5,752 nucleotides of DNA from an uncultured Mollicutes bacterium (GTDB taxonomy: Bacteria > Bacillota_I > Bacilli_A > Acholeplasmatales > Anaeroplasmataceae), in NCBI GenBank assembly GCA_947174685.1, contig CAMWJY010000061.1, forward strand, positions 1 through 5,752, read 5' to 3'. The translations under genes were made by a program, and so were the position numbers. The notes beneath the pieces are model-generated. The model did no database searches and had not been told where the DNA came from. It saw nothing but the letters and a program-made list of their open reading frames with translations. Positions 1 to 5,752 of the stretch are shown here, in pieces. Numbering within the stretch: the first letter of the stretch is position 1; each line of letters opens with the position of its first letter.

Positions 1-15
1 TAATTAATTTAATTA

Positions 16-23
16 AAGGAGAG
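16..23 (+). promoter_or_regulatory. Shine-Dalgarno of the first zinc-ribbon gene
   Basis: AAGGAGAG lies 8 nt before the ATG at 32, a near-consensus ribosome binding site that fixes this start. The bases before it (1-15) are almost purely A and T and include the palindrome TTAATTAA. No convincing -35/-10 pair can be read in so short a stretch, so the promoter is probably outside the window. Confidence 0.8.
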
Positions 24-31
24 TAGAGATT

Positions 32-1393
32 ATGAAATGTAAATTTTGTAATGCAATTAATGAGGAGGATGCAGTATATTGTATATACTGTGGAAAACCA
101 CTAGAGGGTAAAAGTGTTTGCCCAGCCTGTGGAGTAGAGAATGAACTGGATGCGAGGTTTTGCAAGGAATGTGGATCTAAGCTTTTAAAAATCAAGCCTA
201 AAAAAGCTCAAATGGAACCGTCTAGCTCAAAAGAAAAAGGATTAAATATAGCACACCTTGTTTTAAAAATTGTAGCTTTGTGTATGGCAGGGTTTATTAT
301 TTTATTTTCTTTTGGAGCTTGCTTTTCACCATTTGCAACCCTTTTGGGAAAAGGACTAGGAATGTTTGATTTTATAAAGGAAATTAAAAAATTTCGTCCA
401 AGACCAGCCGGCACCTATGGAGCAGATTTTTATTTTATTAGCCATATGCTTCCTCACGTCATTGGTTTATGTGGAGTGTGTATTGCGCTTGCGGGCTGTA
501 TAGGAGCTATTGTTTATGGCAGTATAAAGGCGATTCTTACAGGGATAAAGAAGCAAATTCCAAATTTGGATAAGGTTGGAATATTTGCCACATGTTCTTT
601 GTTATTAGGAATGTCTCTTGTTGGGTTGTTCTTTTTTTACTCATATTCAACAACTTCTGACAGCTTTAGTACCAGTACAATACGTTCTATGAATTATGGA
701 GCTGTGGTATCTGCTGCAGTCGGGATAAGCATAGCCTGGTTTTTCTTAAATTATAATGCACATTTTGTTTTAGATCTTATCAAAGGAATGTCTAAAAAAG
801 AGATAATTAATCGTGCATTTAAGCTTGGTGAATTAATATTTTTGATTGTAATCTTGTTTAATCTTGGTAGCACCTTTTTAACTTTCGTAAGAATAGAAGA
901 AGGAGTTTCAGGCATAAAAAGTATTTATACCTCAGGAATGTCTGTTGTGGATTTCTTTACTGAAATATCAGGATCTATATATAATAAAACGGATGATTTG
1001 AGGTTTGATTTTTCTACTTCCTCAGTGGCAACAGGATATTATATAGCTATGGTAGCTTTTATATTATTCCTTATCATTGTTGTTGCAGGTATAAGTATTA
1101 TTTATATAAGAATGAGATCTGCCGATAAGCAAAAGGCCTCACCAATTACTGCTATACCATTAGTTGGAATGGCGCTTGTAGAATTAATTATAACACTTGT
1201 AGCTATTACAGAATTTTCAAAAACTGGTGGTGTTTTGGAAATGCTTTTAGGTGGTTTTGAAAATTATAAAACCTATGTGGGATCTAGCATTATAGTTTTT
1301 GTTATATTCTCTATTTTGTTATTAGATTTAGAGGTGGCTTGGTTTATTATAGATAAGAAATATCAAGATAAAAAGGAGGTAAATGCTTTATGA
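32..1393 (+). CDS. Zinc-ribbon multi-pass membrane protein (first paralogue)
   Basis: This encodes a 453-residue protein of unknown function. The N terminus carries two four-cysteine zinc ribbons of the DZR/zinc_ribbon_2 type, C3-x2-C6...C17-x2-C20 and C30-x2-C33...C44-x2-C47, each probably binding one zinc ion. A charged linker (about 52-72) leads to a hydrophobic region with about eight predicted membrane segments, roughly 76-98, 137-165, 184-205, 222-243, 266-287, 335-359, 371-394 and 416-440. Lysine/arginine-rich loops (166-181, 251-264, 360-367, C-terminal tail) alternate with Ser/Thr/acidic loops, which fits a cytoplasmic N and C terminus with the zinc ribbons inside the cell. There is no signal peptide and no catalytic motif I recognise. 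The stop overlaps the start of a paralogue, so the two are almost certainly co-translated. Sensing, scaffolding or transport are all possible; none is shown by the sequence. Confidence 0.9.
   Translation: MKCKFCNAINEEDAVYCIYCGKPLEGKSVCPACGVENELDARFCKECGSKLLKIKPKKAQMEPSSSKEKGLNIAHLVLKIVALCMAGFIILFSFGACFSPFATLLGKGLGMFDFIKEIKKFRPRPAGTYGADFYFISHMLPHVIGLCGVCIALAGCIGAIVYGSIKAILTGIKKQIPNLDKVGIFATCSLLLGMSLVGLFFFYSYSTTSDSFSTSTIRSMNYGAVVSAAVGISIAWFFLNYNAHFVLDLIKGMSKKEIINRAFKLGELIFLIVILFNLGSTFLTFVRIEEGVSGIKSIYTSGMSVVDFFTEISGSIYNKTDDLRFDFSTSSVATGYYIAMVAFILFLIIVVAGISIIYIRMRSADKQKASPITAIPLVGMALVELIITLVAITEFSKTGGVLEMLLGGFENYKTYVGSSIIVFVIFSILLLDLEVAWFIIDKKYQDKKEVNAL
1373..1380 (+). promoter_or_regulatory. 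Perfect Shine-Dalgarno of the second zinc-ribbon gene
   Basis: AAGGAGGT, a full anti-16S match, lies inside the end of the first paralogue and 9 nt before the ATG at 1390. It supports the overlapping ATGA start. It also argues that the second protein is initiated efficiently in its own right and not only by re-initiation after the upstream stop. Confidence 0.85.
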
Positions 1394-2811
1394 TATGTAG
1401 AGTATGTGGGAAAGAAAATCATGAAGATGCAAAGTACTGTACTTCCTGTGGAGCTAAATTAAAAGAAGAAGTTCAAATTTGTCCTTCTTGTGGTACAGAC
1501 AATGTGATAGAAGCTCAATTTTGTAAGAAGTGTGGCTTTGCTTTAGATTCTAAAAAAATATGTCCTTCCTGCGGTTTAGAGAACAAAAGGGAAGCGAAGT
1601 ATTGTAAGGCCTGTGGAACTGCATTAAAGAAGACAAATGGAAGAAACATTGGTCGCTTTGTATTTAATATTGTTTCTTTGAGCTTGTGTGGCTTTATTAT
1701 TCTCTATTGCTTTGCTGCAACCTTTACTGATTTTTTGAGTGTAGGAAATCAAGCAAGTACCTTAATAGGTGTGTTTGATGAATCTAATTTAAATCTATTT
1801 AAGGTTATAGAAGGTATTAAAAAAATTAATTCAAATTCAATTGTGAAGGCTTGTGGAGATTATGGAAAAGTTGCCTATTTAATACCAAGTATAATATCAT
1901 TATTAGGAATTTTAACTGCAATGCTGGGATGTTTTGTTATACTTGTGTTGGCGATTATTCGTTCAATTCTAATGGGAACAAAAAAGAAATTACCAAATTT
2001 AGAGCGTTATGCGGTTATGTCCACGGGATTACTCTTTGCAGGATTATTGATTGTGAGTTTAAATAATTTTGGAATGAATATGTCAGATATGACAGGACAG
2101 ATTGGACACTTAGGCTTTCATTATGGCTCTGTAGTTCTTTCTGCGCTATGTATTGGGATTATTTGGATGTTTGCATGTCATATTGCTGAATTTGTTTTCC
2201 GTTGCGTTGAAGGATGTAATCGTTCTGAAATTAAAGATAGAATATTTAAGGCTGTAGAGGGTGCTTTACTGATTGTGCTATTATTTAATTTAGCTGGAAG
2301 CTTTGCTAAAATTAGTATAGCAGATGATAGTGCGGAGCTTTCCTTCCGTTTTTCTAGCTTTGTATATTTTAGATATTCTTATGTTATTGCGGGCGTTTAT
2401 AAAATGAATCATAGGCCTTTCTCAGAAGGAGTGAATCAATCCTTGGTCATGAGTGCTATTCTTATGGTATTCTTACTGATATTTATTGCTCTTTGTCTTC
2501 TTTTCTTTATACGCAGATTTACAAAGAAACAAGAAGAAGCACCAAAGGCTAGCTTATGCTGTGGTATTGTCATTATGGTTATAGCGGTAATTTTATTAAC
2601 TCTTTCTTGTGTGGCTGCACCTATGATATTTAAGGATTCAATGCTATTAGAGCTTTTAGTGGGAAGCTCTACAGAAATTCTTGATTCCATGCATCCTACT
2701 GTTTCAGGCAATATTATTGTTTTTGTGGTGTTTGCTGGGGCTTTGTTGGCATTAGAAATCGTATGGAAAATTTTATCTAAAAAGCATATTAGTGAAGCTT
2801 CCGTAAATTAA
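1390..2811 (+). CDS. Zinc-ribbon multi-pass membrane protein (second paralogue, three ribbons)
   Basis: This 473-residue protein is a paralogue of the preceding gene product. It has three four-cysteine zinc ribbons: C3/C6/C17/C20, C31/C34/C45/C48 and C58/C61/C72/C75. Each is a 22-residue unit on the pattern CPxCGxENxxxAxYCKxCGxxL. About eight predicted membrane segments follow, near 87-115, 162-191, 208-226, 245-270, 288-308, 350-374, 388-412 and 438-460. Basic inner loops at 191-206, 271-287 and 375-387 match those of the first paralogue. Shared blocks include GFIIL in segment 1, the loop motif K[KQ][IL]PNL after segment 2, YG before segment 4, and LFNL in segment 5. The start overlaps the upstream stop as ATGA, and a strong intrinsic terminator follows the stop, so this is the last gene of its unit. 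Function is unknown. The ribbons could bind zinc for structure, or bind protein or nucleic acid; the sequence does not decide. Confidence 0.9.
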   Translation: MICRVCGKENHEDAKYCTSCGAKLKEEVQICPSCGTDNVIEAQFCKKCGFALDSKKICPSCGLENKREAKYCKACGTALKKTNGRNIGRFVFNIVSLSLCGFIILYCFAATFTDFLSVGNQASTLIGVFDESNLNLFKVIEGIKKINSNSIVKACGDYGKVAYLIPSIISLLGILTAMLGCFVILVLAIIRSILMGTKKKLPNLERYAVMSTGLLFAGLLIVSLNNFGMNMSDMTGQIGHLGFHYGSVVLSALCIGIIWMFACHIAEFVFRCVEGCNRSEIKDRIFKAVEGALLIVLLFNLAGSFAKISIADDSAELSFRFSSFVYFRYSYVIAGVYKMNHRPFSEGVNQSLVMSAILMVFLLIFIALCLLFFIRRFTKKQEEAPKASLCCGIVIMVIAVILLTLSCVAAPMIFKDSMLLELLVGSSTEILDSMHPTVSGNIIVFVVFAGALLALEIVWKILSKKHISEASVN

Positions 2812-2824
2812 TACACAAATTTAT

Positions 2825-2863
2825 AGAACAAATCCTCTGTTTTGGGTTTGTTCTTTTATTTTT
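2825..2863 (+). terminator. Rho-independent terminator after the zinc-ribbon pair
   Basis: AGAACAAATCC (2825-2835) pairs with GGGTTTGTTCT (2844-2854) in an 11-bp stem with one G-U pair and an 8-nt loop (2836-2843). It is followed directly by the U-rich run TTTATTTTT (2855-2863). It starts 14 nt after the stop at 2811, separates the membrane protein unit from mnmE, and is a textbook intrinsic terminator for + strand transcription. Confidence 0.92.
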
Positions 2864-2911
2864 GTGATGAAGGGGGGATTCAAGGAGTATACAAGTTATG
2901 TTATAGAACTA

Positions 2912-2940
2912 TAGAAATTTTAAGAAAACTATAGTATAAT
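2912..2940 (+). promoter_or_regulatory. Probable sigma-A promoter of the mnmE operon
   Basis: A perfect -10 box TATAAT sits at 2935-2940. With a 17-nt spacer, the -35 position (2912-2917) reads TAGAAA, matching TTGACA at four of six positions. Transcription would begin near 2947 and leave a leader of about 110 nt before the ATG at 3057. The placement just after the upstream terminator is right for a new transcription unit. The -10 is convincing; the -35 is weak, and in AT-rich DNA a chance match is possible. Confidence 0.6.
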
Positions 2941-2960
2941 TTGTATGATTATTATATTAG

Positions 2961-3022
2961 AGATTTTCTTTCTAAAGGGATACTTTATTCTTTTGAGTTT
3001 GCGGAAAACATTTAGAAAATCT
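2961..3022 (+). other. Inverted repeat in the mnmE leader
   Basis: AGATTTTCT (2961-2969) is exactly complementary to AGAAAATCT (3014-3022). Alternatively, AGATTTT (2961-2967) pairs with AAAATCT (3016-3022) and CTAAA (2972-2976) with TTTAG (3011-3015), giving a 12-bp stem with a 4-nt CTTT bulge. The loop is about 34 nt. The stem lies inside the predicted leader, ends 22 nt before the Shine-Dalgarno, and does not cover it. No U-run follows, so it is not an obvious terminator. Being very AT-rich, the stem is weak; its role, if any, is unknown. Confidence 0.4.
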
Positions 3023-3044
3023 TATTTAATAGATGAGTGTTTGT

Positions 3045-3050
3045 GAGGTG
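3045..3050 (+). promoter_or_regulatory. Shine-Dalgarno that sets the mnmE start
   Basis: GAGGTG, a six-base match to the anti-Shine-Dalgarno complement, lies 6 nt before the ATG at 3057. The in-frame ATG at 3033 has only AT-rich sequence at the proper distance, so this site favours the shorter protein. Confidence 0.8.
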
Positions 3051-3056
3051 TTATTC

Positions 3057-4397
3057 ATGGTAGATAACATATGTGCTTTAGCCACCCCCTATGGAACGGG
3101 AGCTATAGCGATTATACGCTGTAGTGGGCCAGAATCTATAAGCTTGGTCAATAAAATATTTAAGGGTTGTGATTTGACCAAAGCCTTATCTCATACGATT
3201 CATTATGGTTATATTATGGATCAAAAGGAAATTGTGGATGAGGTTTTATGTAATGTTTTTATTGCTCCTAAATCCTTTGATGGAGAAAACATGGTAGAAA
3301 TAAACTGTCATGGTGGAGTATTAGTAACTAATAAAATAGTTCAAGTATTGTTAAAGAATGGATTTCGCTTGGCTGAACCAGGAGAATTTTCTAAAAGAGC
3401 TTTTTTGAACAAAAGGTTAGATTTAACTCAGGCTGAGGCCATTATGGATATTATTCATGCTGAAAATCATATTGCTTTAAAAGCGGGGCAAAATTCATTA
3501 AAACAGTCTACCACAAAATTAATTCATGCCTTTAGAGATAAATTGCTAGATATTTTAGCTAAAATAGAAGTAAATATTGATTATCCAGAATATGAAGATA
3601 GTATTACAGTTACTCAGGAATATCTTTTACCTGTTTTAATAGAAATGAGAGAAGATATGAAAGAAATCTTAAAGAATTCTAGTATTTCAAGACTTGCAAT
3701 TCACGGAATTAAAACAGCTATCGTGGGGAAACCCAATGTTGGAAAATCGAGCTTGTTAAACATGTTGCTAGATGAAAATAAGGCTATAGTTACAGATATA
3801 CCAGGAACCACAAGAGATTTAGTAGAAGGTTCTTTAACGATAGGTAATTTAACATTGCATCTTATTGATACTGCAGGAATTCATAAAAGTGAAGACATTG
3901 TGGAGCAGATTGGAATTGAAAGAAGCTCTATTGCTATTCAACAAGCAGATTTAGTATTAGTTGTAGTAGATGCTTCACAGCCTCTTGAGAAGGAAGATGA
4001 AGCTCTTTTAGAGCTAACAGAGGATAAACCTAGAATTCTTGTTGGTAATAAGATAGATAAGGCAAAAACGGTTCATTTAGAAAATATGGTATTTATCTCA
4101 GCAAAAGAAAAGCAAGGTATAGAGGCTTTAGCTGAGGCTATTATTAAAGTAACAAATCTAGATCAGATTAATATTGATGAAGGAAAGTTTTTAGCCAATA
4201 TGCGTCAGATTCATTTGATGGAGCAAGCTGAAGCTGCATTAGAACAAGCATATCAAGCTTGTTTAGAGGGTCTTGATGTAGATTTAATAGAAATAGATAT
4301 CAAACAAGCCTTTGATGATTTGGGCACCATAACTGGAGAAACCACACCAGAGGAATTAATTACAGCATTGTTTACAAAATTTTGTTTAGGAAAGTAG
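3057..4397 (+). CDS. mnmE: tRNA uridine-5-carboxymethylaminomethyl(34) synthesis GTPase MnmE
   Basis: MnmE works with the FAD enzyme MnmG to install the (carboxymethyl)aminomethyl group on the wobble uridine U34 of certain tRNAs, using a methylene-tetrahydrofolate carbon and GTP hydrolysis in the cytoplasm. The 446-residue product matches the usual family length. The N-terminal folate-binding/dimer domain (about 1-117) opens with the typical DNICALATPYGTGAIAIIR. A helical domain follows, with the G domain inserted from about 217 to 370: Walker A GKPNVGKSS (224-232), switch I DIPGTTRD (247-254), DTAG (271-274), NKID (331-334) and SAK (348-350). E283 aligns with the catalytic glutamate E282 of E. 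coli MnmE. The protein ends in CLGK, with C443 as the conserved cysteine of the C-terminal C-[IVL]-G-K motif. All key residues are present. The start at 3057 is chosen on the Shine-Dalgarno and on family N termini. purA follows after 10 nt, so the two are probably cotranscribed. Confidence 0.97.
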   Translation: MVDNICALATPYGTGAIAIIRCSGPESISLVNKIFKGCDLTKALSHTIHYGYIMDQKEIVDEVLCNVFIAPKSFDGENMVEINCHGGVLVTNKIVQVLLKNGFRLAEPGEFSKRAFLNKRLDLTQAEAIMDIIHAENHIALKAGQNSLKQSTTKLIHAFRDKLLDILAKIEVNIDYPEYEDSITVTQEYLLPVLIEMREDMKEILKNSSISRLAIHGIKTAIVGKPNVGKSSLLNMLLDENKAIVTDIPGTTRDLVEGSLTIGNLTLHLIDTAGIHKSEDIVEQIGIERSSIAIQQADLVLVVVDASQPLEKEDEALLELTEDKPRILVGNKIDKAKTVHLENMVFISAKEKQGIEALAEAIIKVTNLDQINIDEGKFLANMRQIHLMEQAEAALEQAYQACLEGLDVDLIEIDIKQAFDDLGTITGETTPEELITALFTKFCLGK

Positions 4398-4407
4398 GTA
4401 TTTAAAT

Positions 4408-5691
4408 ATGAGTACATTAGTTATTGTCGGTTCACAATGGGGAGATGAAGGAAAAGGAAAGGTAACAGATTATTTGGCTCAAGAGGCAGATGTCGTTGTG
4501 CGTAGTCAGGGCGGAAATAACGCCGGGCATACTATTCTTTTTGACGGTCAAAAATTTGCATTAAGAAGTATTCCTTCCGGCATTTTCAATCCAAACATTA
4601 AGAATATTATGGCCAATGGAATGGTCATTGATCCTAAGCAAGCCCTAGAGGAGCTTCATGGCTTAGAGGAAAGAGGAATCAAAAAATATCAGCTTTTCAT
4701 TTCTAATCGTGCTCACATTGTTCTTCCTTATCACGCAGCCTTAGATGGAGCCTTTGAACAATTTAAAGGAGATAAAAAGATAGGAACGACAAAGCGAGGT
4801 ATTGGACCTGCTTATGCAGATAAAGCCAATCGTATAGGAATTCGAATGGGTGAGTTCATAGAACCAGAGGTATTTAAAGAACAGCTTAAAATTACTCTAG
4901 AAATAAAAAATATGGAGCTTAGAATGTTAGGCCTAGAAGAGTTTGATTTTGATACTGTATATGCTGAGTATTCTGAATATGCCAAGGAATTAAAGCCTTT
5001 TGTTTGTGATACAGCCTTACTTTTAGAAGAAGAAATCGAAAAGAATTCAAAAATTCTTTTTGAGGGAGCTCAGGGAGTTATGCTATGCTTAGATCATGGT
5101 ACTTATCCTTATGTTACCTCATCTTCCCCTACAGGAGCGTCTGTACCTTTGAATAGTGGTGTTGCCCCTAGATATATTACAGATGTATTAGGAATTTGCA
5201 AAGCTTATACCACTCGTGTTGGAGAAGGACCTTTCCCTACAGAGCTAGATGGGGATTTGGCTTCTTATATTCGTGAACGAGGACATGAATATGGAACTGT
5301 AACGAAGCGTCCAAGAAGAGTGGGCTATTTAGATTGTGTTGCCTTAAATTATGCTAGAAGAATCTCAGGAATTAATCATTTGGCTTTAATGCTGTTTGAT
5401 GTTTTAAGCGGATTAGACACTTTAAAAATCTGTTATGCTTACGAGCTAGATGGTAAGAAAATAGAAACTATTCCGGCAACAACTTATGATTATACAAGAG
5501 TAAAGCCTTTATACATAGAGCTTCCAGGCTGGAAGGAGGATATTACACATGTAAAATCCTTTGATGAATTGCCTGTTGCTGCTAAGAATTATATTCGCAA
5601 AATAGAAGAGCTTACAAAAATAAAAGTATCTTTATTCTCTGTTGGACCAGATCGTAAACAGACAATTTTATTGGAAGAGTTGTTTAAATGA
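4408..5691 (+). CDS. purA: Adenylosuccinate synthetase
   Basis: PurA joins IMP and aspartate using GTP to form adenylosuccinate, the first committed step from IMP to AMP, in the cytoplasm. The 427-residue protein has the normal bacterial length. The N-terminal signature QWGDEGKG (10-17) contains the catalytic D13, and H41 is the conserved catalytic histidine in NNAGHT. The second family signature, GIGPAYADKANR (131-142), is intact and includes the conserved lysine K139. The IMP/aspartate loop region TTRVGEGPFPTEL (268-280) and the late RPRRVGYLD block (301-309) are also present. The guanine-contact segment reads MLFD (328-331) where E. coli has TKLD; the aspartate is kept. The ATG at 4408 starts directly at the conserved N terminus. 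Only a weak Shine-Dalgarno (TAGGT, 4395-4399, overlapping the mnmE stop) precedes it, so translation may partly rely on coupling to mnmE. No PurBox-like operator is visible upstream. Confidence 0.98.
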   Translation: MSTLVIVGSQWGDEGKGKVTDYLAQEADVVVRSQGGNNAGHTILFDGQKFALRSIPSGIFNPNIKNIMANGMVIDPKQALEELHGLEERGIKKYQLFISNRAHIVLPYHAALDGAFEQFKGDKKIGTTKRGIGPAYADKANRIGIRMGEFIEPEVFKEQLKITLEIKNMELRMLGLEEFDFDTVYAEYSEYAKELKPFVCDTALLLEEEIEKNSKILFEGAQGVMLCLDHGTYPYVTSSSPTGASVPLNSGVAPRYITDVLGICKAYTTRVGEGPFPTELDGDLASYIRERGHEYGTVTKRPRRVGYLDCVALNYARRISGINHLALMLFDVLSGLDTLKICYAYELDGKKIETIPATTYDYTRVKPLYIELPGWKEDITHVKSFDELPVAAKNYIRKIEELTKIKVSLFSVGPDRKQTILLEELFK

Positions 5692-5752
5692 TGAAAACAA
5701 AATTACTTATATCTGCATGCTTATGCGGAAAAAATACAAAATACAATGGTGG
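5688..5752 (+). CDS. DUF523-family protein, N-terminal fragment cut by window edge
   Basis: Only the first 21 codons and two bases are in the window. The peptide begins MMKTKLLISACLCGKNTKYNG, which resembles the start of DUF523 proteins, where a short strand ending in SACLxG is followed by a [RK]Y[DN]G motif; C11 and C13 fall in this cysteine-bearing segment. The biochemical role of the family is not established as far as I know. The start overlaps the purA stop as ATGA (5688-5691). GGAAGAG at 5673-5679 is a good Shine-Dalgarno for the ATG at 5688; the ATG at 5691 is an in-frame alternative one codon later. The overlap suggests cotranscription with mnmE and purA. The family call rests on about 20 residues and is moderately sure; that this is a coding start is more secure. 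Confidence 0.72.
   Translation, partial: MMKTKLLISACLCGKNTKYNG

Noticed and set aside
13..414. Minus-strand reading frames of 60 and 68 codons under the first membrane protein gene
   Set aside because: They lie wholly opposite a well-supported gene and encode no recognisable domain. They are expected as shadows of AT-rich coding sequence.
1851..2066. Plus-strand 71-codon frame inside the second paralogue
   Set aside because: It is out of frame within a gene whose transmembrane and paralogy signals continue through it, and its composition is not protein-like.
2436..2711. Minus-strand 91-codon frame near the end of the second paralogue
   Set aside because: It is antisense to conserved membrane segments of the real gene and has no family resemblance. 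It would also need a separate promoter that I cannot see.
2882..2903. AAGGAG followed 10 nt later by ATG at 2898, resembling a gene start
   Set aside because: The ATG is followed by one leucine codon and then a TAG stop, so it encodes nothing.
2867..2914. A 15-codon frame starting ATGAAGGGG in the intergenic region
   Set aside because: It has no Shine-Dalgarno before it, begins immediately after the terminator U-run, and ends upstream of the predicted transcription start.
2953..2958. TATATT as an alternative -10 box for mnmE
   Set aside because: The position 17 nt upstream (TATAGT, 2930-2935) does not resemble a -35, and the TATAAT at 2935-2940 is a better match.
2941..3056. Possible riboswitch, T-box or purine-responsive leader ahead of mnmE
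   Set aside because: I see no T-box sequence, no purine-riboswitch core, no PurBox-like CCGAAC operator and no terminator/antiterminator pair. Only a weak AT-rich stem is present.

Overview
The window is AT-rich (most third codon positions are A or T) and reads cleanly in the standard bacterial code: TGA is a stop and tryptophan is TGG. AT-rich Shine-Dalgarno-led genes, the style of the terminator, and MnmE/PurA sequences of Firmicute type suggest a low-GC Bacillota bacterium, perhaps of the Erysipelotrichia/Coprobacillus kind or a clostridium. That placement is inference from general resemblance. All supported genes are on the + strand.

Region 1 (1-2863) is a two-gene unit encoding paralogous membrane proteins. 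Each has cysteine-rich zinc ribbons at the N terminus (two in the first, three in the second), followed by a core of about eight predicted transmembrane segments. The genes overlap by ATGA, a perfect AAGGAGGT precedes the second start, and a strong intrinsic terminator follows the second stop. The unit looks like an old tandem duplication. Its function is not recognisable from sequence. The promoter is not visible and probably lies upstream of the window.

Region 2 (2864-3056) is an intergenic regulatory stretch. It holds a plausible sigma-A promoter (TATAAT at 2935-2940), a leader of about 110 nt with a bulged inverted repeat, and a Shine-Dalgarno that places the mnmE start at 3057 rather than at the upstream ATG at 3033.

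Region 3 (3057-5752) is a compact housekeeping operon. It starts with mnmE (tRNA wobble-uridine modification GTPase). purA (adenylosuccinate synthetase) follows after 10 nt. The first 21 codons of a DUF523-family gene come next, overlapping purA by ATGA and cut by the window edge. mnmG, the obligatory partner of mnmE, is not next to it here.

I found no RNA genes, CRISPR array, insertion sequence or prophage signal. The least understood content is the zinc-ribbon membrane protein pair; the rest is ordinary core-genome content with a few details worth checking.
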